In this document: positions 36,196 through 45,408 of the stretch, one piece after another
Numbering within the stretch: the stretch's first letter is position 1
Layout of the letters: each line of letters opens with the position of its first letter
DNA from: DATKIY01 sp963726755
Lineage (GTDB): Bacteria > Actinomycetota > Actinomycetes > JAHEKZ01
Direction of reading: 5' to 3'
DNA: 64,000 nt
Assembly: GCA_963726755.1 (NCBI GenBank)
Contig: CAVSDB010000001.1
Span: forward strand, 1,054,001-1,118,000
Notes under the pieces: model-generated
Told to the model about the DNA's origin: nothing
Database searches by the model: none
The model's input: the letters and a program-made list of their open reading frames with translations, nothing else
Translations under genes and position numbers: made by a program

Positions 36196-36755
36196 TGGTT
36201 CCCATGGGCTGGCTGGTACTCGTCGTTGTCATCGGTGTGCTGGCGCTGTACATCCGCGGCCTGATCGGTCGACTGGATCGACTCCACCTGCGGGTGGCAG
36301 CAGCAACGCAGGCTCTGGACGCCCAACTGTTGCGCCGTGCGTCCGCAGTAGTGGCCGTTGTCGAGTCTGGAGCGCTGGATCCACCGAGTGCACTGCTGCT
36401 CGCCGATGTCGCCACCGACGCGCAGAACGCAGACATGGAGCAACGGCCGTTAGCCGAAAGTGCGGTCAGCCAGAGTCTTCGCACGGTCTTCGAGCAGCCC
36501 GGGCTCGTCGAATCAGTCACTTCAGCGCCCTCAGGCGGGCAGCTGCTGGCGGACCTGGCGAAGGCCTGTGATCGAGTAACGCTCGCGCGTCGCTTTGCCA
36601 ACGAAGCGGTGAGGTCAACGGTTGCCTTCCGGGCCAGGTGGGCCGTTCGGCTGCTCCACCTGGCTGGGCACGCCCCAATGCCGACGATGTTCGAAATGGA
36701 CGACGCGCCACCCCCCGATCTGGCTCGATTCGTCGATGGCGCCCCATACCCTTGA
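36195..36755 (+). CDS. Membrane-anchored helical protein of the PIM cluster
   Basis: The 186-residue protein has one N-terminal transmembrane helix (GWLVLVVVIGVLALYIRGL) followed by a long alpha-helical, alanine-rich cytoplasmic domain. It resembles the membrane protein that follows pimA in other Actinobacteria and loosely resembles LemA, but I see no catalytic motif. ATG 36195 shares its A with the pimA stop. A -10-like box for the next gene lies inside its last codons. Confidence 0.7.
   Translation: MVPMGWLVLVVVIGVLALYIRGLIGRLDRLHLRVAAATQALDAQLLRRASAVVAVVESGALDPPSALLLADVATDAQNADMEQRPLAESAVSQSLRTVFEQPGLVESVTSAPSGGQLLADLAKACDRVTLARRFANEAVRSTVAFRARWAVRLLHLAGHAPMPTMFEMDDAPPPDLARFVDGAPYP
36747..36752 (+). 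promoter_or_regulatory. Probable -10 box of the DUF3048 gene
   Basis: TACCCT lies inside the end of the preceding gene, six bases before GTG 36759. It would allow leaderless transcription of the DUF3048 gene in addition to read-through from the PIM operon. Confidence 0.35.
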
Positions 36756-36758
36756 CCG

Positions 36759-37793
36759 GTGACTTCCCCAAAGCGGAGATTGCGCTCCGCCCTTGTGATC
36801 TTCCCTCTAATCGGGGTATTGCTCGTCGGTCTTGGTGCCTGCAGCAACAGTGACCCGTCGGCGGCACCGTCATCGACGACGCCGACCGCGACGTCCTCTT
36901 CGTCGCCAGCGCCGCCACCACCGACCACCGTGTTGTCTGGTCGACCAGGCAAAGACCACAAGGTGTTGATCGTCAAGCTGGACAACACCGTCAACAGCGA
37001 CCCGCATGCCGGACTGCTGGCAGCCGATGTGGTCTATCTAGAAGAGGTTGAGTACGGCCTGACGCGATACATGGCTGTCTACTCGTCCAAGTACCCCGAG
37101 CGGATCGGCCCGATCCGCAGTGCACGTATCAGTGACCTTGAAATCGTTCGCCAATACGGCCGTATCGCCTTTGCCTTTTCTGGGGCGCAAAGCCGAATCC
37201 TGGACGACATCGCTCGCGCATTCTTGTTCCCGGTCAGCAACGACGCGGGGGCTGCTGGTTACAGTCGCGACCCGTCGCGCACCGCCCCCTGGGACCTCTT
37301 CGGTGACCCGAAGCAACTCCTGTCCAACGCTCCAAAAGCCATCAAGGCCAAGGACGTCGGGTTCACCTTCGACGACGCGGCACCAACGGGCGGTAAGCAC
37401 GTACGACAGGTCACCGTGAACTGGTCTGGTGCGCAGGCAAAGTGGCGCTGGTCCAAGTCTGAGCAGACCTGGCAGTTGTGGATGGACGGCACGCCAGCGA
37501 CGAGTACCGAAGGTCCTCAGCTGAACAGCCCGACAGTGATCGTGCAGTCGGCGGACGTCTATCCCTCTCAGTACGGTGACAGTTACGGCGGAGTCACCCC
37601 GATCACGGACACAGTCGGCACGGGTAAGGCGCTCTTGATGCGAAACGGCCAGGTGTGGCCGATCAAGTGGTCACGACCCCGTCCTGAGGACGGGACTACC
37701 TGGACGTACAAGGGTAAGCAGATCCCGATGGACCCCGGCGCCGTGTGGATCATGCTGCTCGACAATGACCGCAAACCGGTGGTTGGTCACTAG
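36759..37793 (+). CDS. DUF3048 (YerB-like) lipoprotein
   Basis: This 344-residue lipoprotein has the lipobox LLVGLGAC and a Ser/Thr/Pro-rich spacer to about residue 58. The DUF3048 core follows: VKLDNTVNSDPHAGLLAADVVYLEEVEYGLTRY in part, then PERIGPIRSARISDLEIV, and a C-terminal domain with ALLMRNGQVWPIKWSRP. The family is found in Gram-positive bacteria and its role is unknown; an envelope function is likely. It starts with GTG four bases after the upstream stop. Confidence 0.88.
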   Translation: MTSPKRRLRSALVIFPLIGVLLVGLGACSNSDPSAAPSSTTPTATSSSSPAPPPPTTVLSGRPGKDHKVLIVKLDNTVNSDPHAGLLAADVVYLEEVEYGLTRYMAVYSSKYPERIGPIRSARISDLEIVRQYGRIAFAFSGAQSRILDDIARAFLFPVSNDAGAAGYSRDPSRTAPWDLFGDPKQLLSNAPKAIKAKDVGFTFDDAAPTGGKHVRQVTVNWSGAQAKWRWSKSEQTWQLWMDGTPATSTEGPQLNSPTVIVQSADVYPSQYGDSYGGVTPITDTVGTGKALLMRNGQVWPIKWSRPRPEDGTTWTYKGKQIPMDPGAVWIMLLDNDRKPVVGH

Positions 37794-37913
37794 CTTTTAG
37801 CCGCGGGTCCCGCCCGGGTTCACCGCCGGGTAGGGCCTTACGGCAGGTCAGCCCGTACGATGAGGGCTAGAGCGAGCCATCAGTAAACCTGCGCCCAACC
37901 CAGTGAGGTCACC

Positions 37914-38819
37914 GTGTCCAGCCCCGCCGACAGCACCCCCCAGCTTGGAACCGCGCGCGTGAAGCGCGGGATGGCCGAGATGCTCAAGGGTGGCGTGATC
38001 ATGGACGTCGTCGACGCTGAGCAGGCGAAGATTGCCGAGGACGCTGGCGCAGTCGCAGTCATGGCCCTCGAGCGAGTGCCAGCGGACATCCGCAAGGACG
38101 GCGGCGTAGCGCGCATGTCCGATCCAGACATGATCGACGGGATCATCGAAGCCGTCTCAATTCCGGTGATGGCCAAGGCCCGCATCGGACACTTCGTCGA
38201 GGCACAGGTGCTGCAGTCACTTGGTGTCGATTACGTCGATGAGTCAGAGGTGCTGACCCCCGCCGACGAGAAACTTCACATCGACAAGTGGCAGTTCACG
38301 GTGCCCTTCGTCTGCGGTGCCACCAACCTCGGTGAGGCTCTGCGACGCATCGCAGAAGGTGCCGCCATGATCCGGTCAAAGGGTGAAGCAGGCACGGGCA
38401 ACGTGGTTGAGGCGACCCGACACATGCGACAACTGCTTGGGGACATTCGCCGCATTCAGGGGATGGGCGACGAAGAGCTGTTCAACGTCGCGAAAGAACT
38501 TGGTGCTCCTTACGAGCTAGTCCGCGAGGTTCACGAGCTAGGCAAGCTTCCCGTCGTGATGTTCACCGCAGGTGGACTAGCGACCCCCGCCGACGCCGCC
38601 ATGATGATGCAACTCGGCGCCGAGGGGGTCTTCGTCGGATCCGGCATCTTCAAGTCCGGCGACCCGGTCAAGCGTGCCAACGCGATCGTGCAAGCCACGC
38701 TGCACTACGACAACCCCGACGTCATCGCCAAGGTGTCTCGCGGCCTGGGCGAAGCGATGGTAGGCATCAACCTCGACACGCTGCCAGAGTCGGAGCGGTA
38801 CGCCGACCGCGGCTGGTGA
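37914..38819 (+). CDS. pdxS: Pyridoxal 5'-phosphate synthase, lyase subunit
   Basis: PdxS builds PLP from ribose 5-phosphate, glyceraldehyde 3-phosphate and ammonia supplied by PdxT. The 301-residue barrel has GGVIMDVV, the first catalytic lysine in PVMAKARIGH, the second in MIRSKGEAGTGN and the conserved FTAGGLATPADAA and GVFVGSGIF. GAGG precedes GTG 37914. pdxT follows with a four-base overlap. The 120-base gap before it contains a TACGAT box near 37856 that may be a -10. Confidence 0.97.
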   Translation: MSSPADSTPQLGTARVKRGMAEMLKGGVIMDVVDAEQAKIAEDAGAVAVMALERVPADIRKDGGVARMSDPDMIDGIIEAVSIPVMAKARIGHFVEAQVLQSLGVDYVDESEVLTPADEKLHIDKWQFTVPFVCGATNLGEALRRIAEGAAMIRSKGEAGTGNVVEATRHMRQLLGDIRRIQGMGDEELFNVAKELGAPYELVREVHELGKLPVVMFTAGGLATPADAAMMMQLGAEGVFVGSGIFKSGDPVKRANAIVQATLHYDNPDVIAKVSRGLGEAMVGINLDTLPESERYADRGW

Positions 38820-39451
38820 GCCAGGGTCCGACGCCGGCAGCGGGGTCACCGCTTGTTGGAGTACTTGCGCTACAAGGTGACGTCCGCGAACACGAACAGG
38901 CGTTAGAGGCCTGCGGTGTCCGGACCATTGGTGTGCGAACCGTCGAGGAGCTGCGAACCGTCGACGCTTTGGTGCTGCCCGGTGGTGAGTCGACAACCAT
39001 GAGCAAACTCGCAGTCACGTTTGAACTCATCGATCCCCTCCGCAAGGTGGTTCGCAGCGGGATGCCGGTCTACGGCTCATGCGCCGGAATGATCATGCTT
39101 GCGGAGAAGATCGAGGGTGGTCGGCCAGACCAGCAGACGCTCGGCGGTATTGACATGGTGGTCAGACGAAACGCGTTCGGTCGGCAGGTCGACTCGTTCG
39201 AAGCAGACCTGTTGATGCCAGAGATCGGTGACGGTCCGATTCACGCAGTCTTCATTCGGGCGCCATGGGTGGACAGCACCGGTCCCGACGTTCAAGTACT
39301 TGGGCGGGTAGAGGGTGGGCCGGCCGAAGGTAGGATCGTTGCCGTTCGTCAGGGGGACCTCCTGGCCACGTCGTTTCATCCGGAACTGACTGGAGACCAT
39401 CGAGTGCACCGGTACTTCGTCCAGATGGTTCATGACTCACTTACCCGTTGA
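38816..39451 (+). CDS. pdxT: Pyridoxal 5'-phosphate synthase, glutaminase subunit
   Basis: PdxT releases ammonia from glutamine for PdxS. The 211-residue protein has VGVLALQGDVREH, LPGGESTTM, the nucleophile cysteine in YGSCAGMIML and the C-terminal SFHPEL with His and Glu of the triad. The GTG start overlaps the pdxS stop. Relative to other PdxT proteins there are about ten extra polar residues at the N-terminus. Confidence 0.96.
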   Translation: MSQGPTPAAGSPLVGVLALQGDVREHEQALEACGVRTIGVRTVEELRTVDALVLPGGESTTMSKLAVTFELIDPLRKVVRSGMPVYGSCAGMIMLAEKIEGGRPDQQTLGGIDMVVRRNAFGRQVDSFEADLLMPEIGDGPIHAVFIRAPWVDSTGPDVQVLGRVEGGPAEGRIVAVRQGDLLATSFHPELTGDHRVHRYFVQMVHDSLTR

Positions 39452-39498
39452 GGTTTCAGCACACTGAGATCGCACCAGAAAGACGCAGGGAGACCTCG

Positions 39499-40272
39499 AT
39501 GTCCGGCCACTCCAAGTGGGCAACGACCAAGCACAAGAAGGCCGTTGTCGATGCTCGGCGCGGAAAGTTGTTCGCCAAGCTCATCAAGAACATCGAGGTG
39601 GCTGCTCGCACCGGTGGTGGCGACCTCGCAGGAAACCCCACCCTGTTTGACGCGATCCAAAAGGCGAAGAAGTCGTCGGTACCCAACGACAACATCGATC
39701 GCGCAGTCAAGCGCGGGTCAGGAGCCGAAGCCGGTGGGGCCGACTACCAGACGATCATGTACGAGGGGTATGGCCCGCAGGGTGTCGCGGTGTTGATCGA
39801 GTGCCTGACTGACAACCGCAATCGCGCGGCCAGCGAGGTACGGGTCGCCATGACACGCAACGGCGGATCCATGGCAGACCCCGGTTCGGTGTCCTACATG
39901 TTCACCAGGAAGGGCGTCATCATCGTCCCTAAGAGCGGCGACCATGGTTCGGTGACCGAGGACGACGTACTGACCGCGGTACTTGAGGCTGGCGCCGAAG
40001 AGGTCAACGACCTCGGTGAAGCACTTGAAGTGGTGAGCGAGCCGACGGATCTGGTCGAGGTACGCACTGCACTTCAGTCGGCGCAGATCGACTATGAGTC
40101 AGCCGAAGCATCGTTCGTCCCAAGCGTGCAAGTAGAACTCGATGCTTCCGGAGCAAGCAAGGTGTTCAACCTCATCGAAGCGTTAGAAGACTCTGATGAC
40201 GTACAAAATGTCTGGGCCAATTTTGAGGTGAGCGACGAGGTTATGGCTGCCGTCGAGGAGGAATCGGCATGA
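39499..40272 (+). CDS. yebC: YebC/PmpR family transcription or translation regulator
   Basis: This 257-residue protein starts SGHSKWATTKHKKAVVDARRGKLF in part (SGHSKWATTKHKKA) and has IDRAVKRGSGAE, YEGYGPQGVAVLIECLTDNRNR and FTRKGVI. The family includes transcriptional regulators and, in recent work, proteins that relieve ribosome stalling. AGGGAG lies before ATG 39499. Its usual actinobacterial partners ruvC, ruvA and ruvB do not follow; instead def, fmt and rsmB do. Confidence 0.94.
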   Translation: MSGHSKWATTKHKKAVVDARRGKLFAKLIKNIEVAARTGGGDLAGNPTLFDAIQKAKKSSVPNDNIDRAVKRGSGAEAGGADYQTIMYEGYGPQGVAVLIECLTDNRNRAASEVRVAMTRNGGSMADPGSVSYMFTRKGVIIVPKSGDHGSVTEDDVLTAVLEAGAEEVNDLGEALEVVSEPTDLVEVRTALQSAQIDYESAEASFVPSVQVELDASGASKVFNLIEALEDSDDVQNVWANFEVSDEVMAAVEEESA

Positions 40273-40811
40273 CAGTGCAACCCATCCGGCTTTTTGGGGA
40301 CCCAGTGCTTCGCATTCCGGCCCTACCCGTCGTTGACTTCGACAAAGAACTGCGCACCCTGGTCGCCGATCTCACCGAGACGATGATTGAGGCTCCCGGC
40401 GTTGGTCTGGCGGCCCCGCAACTCGGCGTTTCGCTTCGGGTTTTCACCTACGACGTTGACGACGTTGTCGGTCACCTCATCAACCCGGTCCTGGATCTGT
40501 CGGAAGAGGAACAAGACGGTGAAGAAGGGTGCTTGTCGCTTCCAGGCCTGACGTTCGACTGCATTCGTGCCTACGGCGTCGTCGCCAAGGGCTTCAATAT
40601 GTACGGAGATCCGGTGACCATTGAGGGCACCGAGATGCTGGCGCGCTGCGTGCAACACGAGACCGACCATCTCGACGGCGTGCTGTTCATCGACCGGCTC
40701 GACCCAGAACAACGCAAGTTGGCGATGAAGGCGATTCGCGAAGCCGATTGGGGAGCAGAGCCTCCGACCGTCAAATACAGTCCTCACGGCACTGGCGGGA
40801 AGGCCTACTAG
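40269..40811 (+). CDS. def: Peptide deformylase
   Basis: Def removes the formyl group from new proteins. The 180-residue enzyme has the three motifs GVGLAAPQ, EEGCLSLPG and QHETDHLDG, with Cys and both His as metal ligands and the catalytic Glu. The ATG overlaps the yebC stop. It lies directly before fmt, so the enzyme pair that adds and removes formyl groups is co-transcribed. Confidence 0.96.
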   Translation: MTVQPIRLFGDPVLRIPALPVVDFDKELRTLVADLTETMIEAPGVGLAAPQLGVSLRVFTYDVDDVVGHLINPVLDLSEEEQDGEEGCLSLPGLTFDCIRAYGVVAKGFNMYGDPVTIEGTEMLARCVQHETDHLDGVLFIDRLDPEQRKLAMKAIREADWGAEPPTVKYSPHGTGGKAY

Positions 40812-40813
40812 AC

Positions 40814-41738
40814 GTGAGAGTGGTCTTCGCCGGGACGCCGGAGGCGGCCGTGCCGTCTTTGCTGCGCCTGGTGGAGTCAGACCACGAAGTGGTCGCGGTG
40901 GTGAGTCGGCCTGATGCGCCAACTGGTCGCGGGCGAGCCGTCGTAGCTTCGCCGGTTGCCAGCCGTGCGAAGGCGCTAGGAATTCGGCTCCTGCAACCTT
41001 CGTCTACCGGCGATCCTGCATTCGCCGATGAGCTGGACGCGTTGGCGCCGGACTGCTGTCCCATCGTCGCCTTTGGCGGGCTCATCCCAGAACAGTTGCT
41101 GACCGTTCCCCGGTTTGGCTGGGTGAACCTGCACTTTTCGCTCTTGCCCACGTGGCGCGGCGCAGCGCCTGTTCAACATGCACTGCTGCATGGCGATGAG
41201 GTCACCGGCGCAACGACCTTTCTGTTGGACGCGGGACTAGATACCGGGCCGGTGTTTGGCACCGTCACCGAACCGATCGGTGATCGTGATACTTCATCGC
41301 AATTGTTGGACCGGTTGGCGAGCACCGGCGCAGACCTGCTCACCCGAACCATGAATGCCATCGGCGATGGAACGGCGACCGTTGTCCCGCAGGCTGAGGT
41401 CGGCGTTAGCCATGCTCCGAAACTGACCCCGGAAGCGGGACATGTCGACTGGGGTCACCCCGCTCTCGCCATCGATCGCCGGATTCGAGCGTGCACTGCT
41501 GCGCCTGGAGCCTGGACGAACCATGGGGGGGCGCGATTGAAGCTACTCCCCGTGACGATGGCGCCGGAAGTTATTGACCTTGTTCCTGGGGAACTGCGAA
41601 CCACGAAGACTCAGGTACTGGTCGGTACTGGGTCACACGCGCGTTCTACTCGGCGACGTCCAGGCAACGGGGCGTCGCCTGATGCCCGCGGCCGACTGGG
41701 CGAGGGGGCTGCGCGACGCAGTGGGCTCGTTCGAATGA
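40814..41738 (+). CDS. fmt: Methionyl-tRNA formyltransferase (one frameshift near the end)
   Basis: Fmt formylates initiator Met-tRNA. It has VVFAGTPEAAVPSL, NLHFSLLPTWRGAAPVQHAL with the catalytic Asn and His, and LDAGLDTGPV with the catalytic Asp. The last 32 codons (VLLGDVQATGRRLMPAADWARGL in part) lie in another frame, reached by an extra base near 41638. The true stop at 41736-41738 overlaps the rsmB ATG. Read without correction, fmt runs in frame into rsmB and looks like a fusion; I think this is an artefact. Confidence 0.92.
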
Positions 41739-43126
41739 CACCACCCTCGCGGCGCCACCAGAGCGCTGGGGTGTCGAAATCCGGCGGTCAGGACGTGGCG
41801 CGCACCGCCGCGCTGCAGGTCATGCAGGCAGTTTCTGAGCGCGACGCTTACGCAAACCTGGCGCTGCCCGCGACGCTCCGCACGGTTGCGGCTAGCGCGC
41901 AGGATGCGGCGTTCGCCACCGAATTGACATACGGGACGTTGCGATGGCGCGGTACCTACGACGCGATTATTGCCTCGTGTTCAGATCGCCCACTCGATGA
42001 CTTGGACACCGTGGTCCTGAACACGTTGCGGCTCGGCGCCCATCAACTCTTCTCGATGTCGGTCCCCACTCACGCGGCGGTGTCGACATCGGTCGACCTG
42101 GTCAGATCGGCTGTCGGGCACGGGCCGACGGGTTTTGCCAACGCGGTGATGCGCAAGATGGCGGGTCGAACGCTGGAAGGCTGGCTGACGCAACTGTGTC
42201 CCGATGACTCTGCTGCTTCGTTGTCAGTCAGGTACTCCCATCCCCAATGGATCGTTGAGCGCGTGTATTCGGCGCTGGGCGACTGGTCGCAGACCGTTGA
42301 GATGCTGCAGGCAGACAACCTCGCGCCACCGATGAGTCTGGTCGCGCGACCTGGTCGTTCGACGGTCGAAGAGCTGGTCCGGCTTGGTGCCCTACCCGGT
42401 CGATGGTCACCGGTGGCAGCTCTCTGGCCCGGCGGCGACCCAGCGAACCTGGCGCCGGTGGGTAGTGGGGACGCCGGAATTCAAGACGAGGGGAGCCAGC
42501 TGGTGACCCTCGCCGTTGCGAACGCCGCGATCGAGGGCGCAGACCATCGTTGGCTCGATCTTTGCGCCGGTCCTGGTGGCAAAGCGGCGTTGCTTGGGGG
42601 AGTGGCCAGTGGACGGGAGGCAACGCTCACAGCGGTGGAACTGCACGAACATCGAGCCGCGTTGATCCGCGCAATCGTGACGTCGGACGTCGAAGTCGTG
42701 GTGTCCGATGGGACCTCCAGCCGCTGGGCGACAGGTGCGTATGACCGAGTGCTGGTCGACGTGCCCTGTTCAGGACTTGGCTCATTGCGTCGTCGACCCG
42801 AGTCGCGTTGGCGAAAGCAGCCGAGCGACCTCGACGCATTGGTGCAGTTGCAGCGACGACTTCTCTCGAACGCGCTCGCAGCGGTTCGGCCAGGAGGAAT
42901 CGTCGGGTACGTCACGTGCTCGCCATTGCCGGAAGAGACGCGCGAGGTCGTCGATAGCGTGCTGGCCGATGATCGAGGGAGTTCGCCTTTGCATGTCTCA
43001 CTTCTGGACGCTCGCCCGTTGCTCCCCGGGGTGCCTGACCTTGGTGGAGGCCCGGATATACAACTATGGCCGCAGCGCCATGGCACCGACGCGATGTACC
43101 TCGCACTATTGCGCAGGGACCGCTAG
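41735..43126 (+). CDS. rsmB: 16S rRNA (cytosine-5) methyltransferase
   Basis: RsmB methylates C967 of 16S rRNA in E. coli numbering. The 463-residue protein has an N-terminal NusB-like RNA-binding domain (AALQVMQAVSERDAYANLAL, then LRLGAHQLF) and a C-terminal Rossmann domain with the SAM loop LDLCAGPGGKAALL, the PCSG cysteine and the second cysteine in VTCSPLPEET. ATG 41735 overlaps the restored fmt stop. The NusB-like N-terminus and position after fmt make it RsmB rather than another NOL1 member. Confidence 0.93.
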   Translation: MTPPSRRHQSAGVSKSGGQDVARTAALQVMQAVSERDAYANLALPATLRTVAASAQDAAFATELTYGTLRWRGTYDAIIASCSDRPLDDLDTVVLNTLRLGAHQLFSMSVPTHAAVSTSVDLVRSAVGHGPTGFANAVMRKMAGRTLEGWLTQLCPDDSAASLSVRYSHPQWIVERVYSALGDWSQTVEMLQADNLAPPMSLVARPGRSTVEELVRLGALPGRWSPVAALWPGGDPANLAPVGSGDAGIQDEGSQLVTLAVANAAIEGADHRWLDLCAGPGGKAALLGGVASGREATLTAVELHEHRAALIRAIVTSDVEVVVSDGTSSRWATGAYDRVLVDVPCSGLGSLRRRPESRWRKQPSDLDALVQLQRRLLSNALAAVRPGGIVGYVTCSPLPEETREVVDSVLADDRGSSPLHVSLLDARPLLPGVPDLGGGPDIQLWPQRHGTDAMYLALLRRDR

Positions 43127-43146
43127 TCGCTCAGATCACCGACGGA

Positions 43147-44376
43147 TTAGGCCACCTCACATCGGACGATGTTCTTGCCCTCTCGCTTGGCTCGGTAGAG
43201 CAACGCATCTGCGGCGCGCAACACTGTTCCTGCCGAAGCGGCACCGCGTGTGGTCGTGACACCGAAGCTGCCAGTGACGACCAGTGCCTCGTCGAGCTCA
43301 GCCCACGAGAACATCTGAATGGCCTCCCGCATCCGCTCGCAGACGGCCAGCGCGTCCTCTTCGGTCGCCCCAGGCATCACCAACACGAACTCTTCTCCAC
43401 CCACTCTGGCCAAGACATCGGAGACCCGAGTGTGCGCCGACATCAGGCGTGCGGTGGTTTGAAGGACCTCATCACCCATGATGTGAGAGAAGTCATCGTT
43501 GATGGACTTGAAGTTGTCCAGATCGATCGCAGCGACGCTTAATGGCTCCTCGTGCCGTCCGGTAAATGACAGAAGGCGTGGCAGTTCCTCGTCGAGGTAA
43601 CGGCGGTTGTGAAGTCCGGTGAGCGGGTCTCGTACGGTGAGTTCCCCCAGTTGCGCTGAGAGCTTCTGCTCTCGTTGAAGTGCCTGTTTCAATTCCCGCG
43701 TCCGGTCGACGACGCGAGCTTCGAGTTCTGCGTTGCTCCGCGAAAGGTCATCTGCAAGCCGCTGGGCCTGGTCTCGCGACTGATCGGCTGCCCGCAGTGC
43801 TCGAGCGATCGCGAGTGACAGCACGACCGCAGCGGCAGATGTCACCAGCATCGCTACCGCGGCATAAGTGAGCATGTCCGACACGAGGATCGACTCAGGT
43901 CCGTCGATTTTGGTCATGGCGGCGATCTCTGCGAAGGCAACGATCGCGACGACTACGACTTGGCGTGGGGGCAGCACACATGCCGCAACCACCACTGCGA
44001 GTGGCAGAAACAGCGGACTGGCCTGGACGTCGTGGTTTATGACGCTGCCGAGCAGTGGAGCCACCGCGAAGTACCCCACGAGAATCCAGGCGGCCAGCGA
44101 CACCAGTCTTCGTCGAAGCAGCGCGAGGATGACGACGTAAAGAGCCAGCCCTGCAACCACAAGAAGGACGTTGGCGACCGGATCCGGAAGCAGGTAAGCC
44201 ACAAGGAGCGCTGTGGGAAGAGCGATTAGGGCCAGTCCCGACGAGATGATGGCCACACTCTGGACGCGACGTTGTTGCGCCAACGACTCGAATTGCGATA
44301 GCCCAAGGACCCGCTCAGCCAGGCCGGCTGATTCGGGGGTGGTAGCAACTGAGCGTGAAGAAGTAGACCCTGCCAT
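43147..44376 (-). CDS. Membrane-bound diguanylate cyclase
   Basis: This 409-residue protein makes cyclic di-GMP. About five hydrophobic helices at residues 45-210 form a membrane sensor, a short coiled coil (ELEARVVDRTRELKQALQREQ) links to the GGDEF domain, and the active site is intact as GGEEF. An RVSD four residues-pattern lies five residues before it, matching the inhibitory I-site. No phosphodiesterase domain is attached. GGAGG precedes the start at 44376. The gene is divergent from rpe. Confidence 0.93.
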   Translation of the reverse strand: MAGSTSSRSVATTPESAGLAERVLGLSQFESLAQQRRVQSVAIISSGLALIALPTALLVAYLLPDPVANVLLVVAGLALYVVILALLRRRLVSLAAWILVGYFAVAPLLGSVINHDVQASPLFLPLAVVVAACVLPPRQVVVVAIVAFAEIAAMTKIDGPESILVSDMLTYAAVAMLVTSAAAVVLSLAIARALRAADQSRDQAQRLADDLSRSNAELEARVVDRTRELKQALQREQKLSAQLGELTVRDPLTGLHNRRYLDEELPRLLSFTGRHEEPLSVAAIDLDNFKSINDDFSHIMGDEVLQTTARLMSAHTRVSDVLARVGGEEFVLVMPGATEEDALAVCERMREAIQMFSWAELDEALVVTGSFGVTTTRGAASAGTVLRAADALLYRAKREGKNIVRCEVA

Positions 44377-44587
44377 CTACCTCCGTCCCCCGTTAGGTTT
44401 CTCAGGCCAATAGAGCGGCCTCTTTCCTATCGGCCAGTCGCACCGACCAGGTGTAGCCCTGAAGGCTGTTGAGTCAACGAAGCATCCTGCAACGCCAGTC
44501 TCACCGATACTCCAAAGTCGCGAAGCCTCGACATGCGCGTCAAGGCTGACGCCCTCCGCGCTCCTAGCCCTCTAGACTTCTGGCACT

Positions 44588-45262
44588 GTGGGGATACAGA
44601 TAGCGCCGAGCATTCTGTCCGCCGATTTCACCCATTTGGCGGACGAGGTGGCACGCGTCGGCGATGTTGCCGACTGGGTGCACGTTGACGTGATGGATAA
44701 CCACTTTGTACCCAACCTCACGTTGGGTTTGCCCATCGTGGAAAGTCTGGTTAAGGCCAGTCCACTACCCCTGGACTGTCACCTCATGATTGACGAGCCC
44801 GATCGCTGGGCGCCGGCCTACGCCGAAGTGGGCGCCGGGTCGGTGACGTTCCATATTGAGGCTGCTGCCGCACCGGTTCGGTTATGCCGCGCCATCCGAA
44901 CCGCTGGCGCTCGAGTCGGAATGGCGTTGAAACCGGCAACCAGTATTGAGAGCTACGCCGACCTACTCCCAGAACTCGACATGGTTCTGCTGATGACGGT
45001 CGAACCGGGCTTCGGCGGTCAGGCCTTTCTCGACGTCGTGCTGCCGAAGATTCGGCGCACGCGAGAACTGTTGGGTAAGCAGGAATCCGCGATCTGGTTG
45101 CAGGTCGATGGGGGCATCGCGCCAGACACCATCGAACGAGTGGCAGCGGCAGGCGCGGACGTCTTCGTGGCAGGCTCGGCGGTCTTCGGCGCTGACGATC
45201 CGGCGGCGATGGTGCAGCAATTGCGCCTGCAGGCGGAATCGGCTGCCGCCCCAGCAATGTGA
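44588..45262 (+). CDS. rpe: Ribulose-phosphate 3-epimerase
   Basis: Rpe interconverts ribulose 5-phosphate and xylulose 5-phosphate; the former is a substrate for riboflavin synthesis downstream. The 224-residue barrel has IAPSILSADF, HVDVMDNHFVPNLTLG, LDCHLMI, MTVEPGFGGQAF and VDGGI. GTG 44588 follows a TAGACT box by nine bases, so its leader is very short or absent. The 211 bases between this gene and the cyclase hold divergent promoters and a small hairpin near 44407, nothing more that I can support. Confidence 0.95.
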   Translation: MGIQIAPSILSADFTHLADEVARVGDVADWVHVDVMDNHFVPNLTLGLPIVESLVKASPLPLDCHLMIDEPDRWAPAYAEVGAGSVTFHIEAAAAPVRLCRAIRTAGARVGMALKPATSIESYADLLPELDMVLLMTVEPGFGGQAFLDVVLPKIRRTRELLGKQESAIWLQVDGGIAPDTIERVAAAGADVFVAGSAVFGADDPAAMVQQLRLQAESAAAPAM

Positions 45263-45281
45263 GAGACTGTCGACAGATTTA

Positions 45282-45408
45282 GCGCGCCCCGGGGTCGGTG
45301 TAAGTCCGAACCGGCGGTGACAGCCCGCGACCCGGTCGAAGCCATCGACCGGTTGACTCGGTGAAACTCCGAGGCCGACGGTGAAAGTCCGGATGGTAGG
45401 TGGCGCGC
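45282..45408 (+). ncRNA. FMN riboswitch aptamer
   Basis: The closing stem is GCGCGCC (45282-45288) with GGCGCGC (45402-45408). Between them are the conserved FMN elements GGGGTCGGTGTAAGTCCGAA, CCGGCGGTGACAGCCCGCGACC, the GACTCGGTGAAACTCCGA hairpin and GCCGACGGTGAAAGTCCGGA, each given in part. It lies upstream of ribD and should lower riboflavin gene expression when FMN is plentiful. The call is firm because all core boxes are present in order. Confidence 0.97.

Noticed and set aside
44403..44425. A riboswitch ahead of the diguanylate cyclase
   Set aside because: Only a 5-bp stem (AGGCC/GGCCT) is present. The conserved cores of known cyclic di-GMP riboswitches are not seen.
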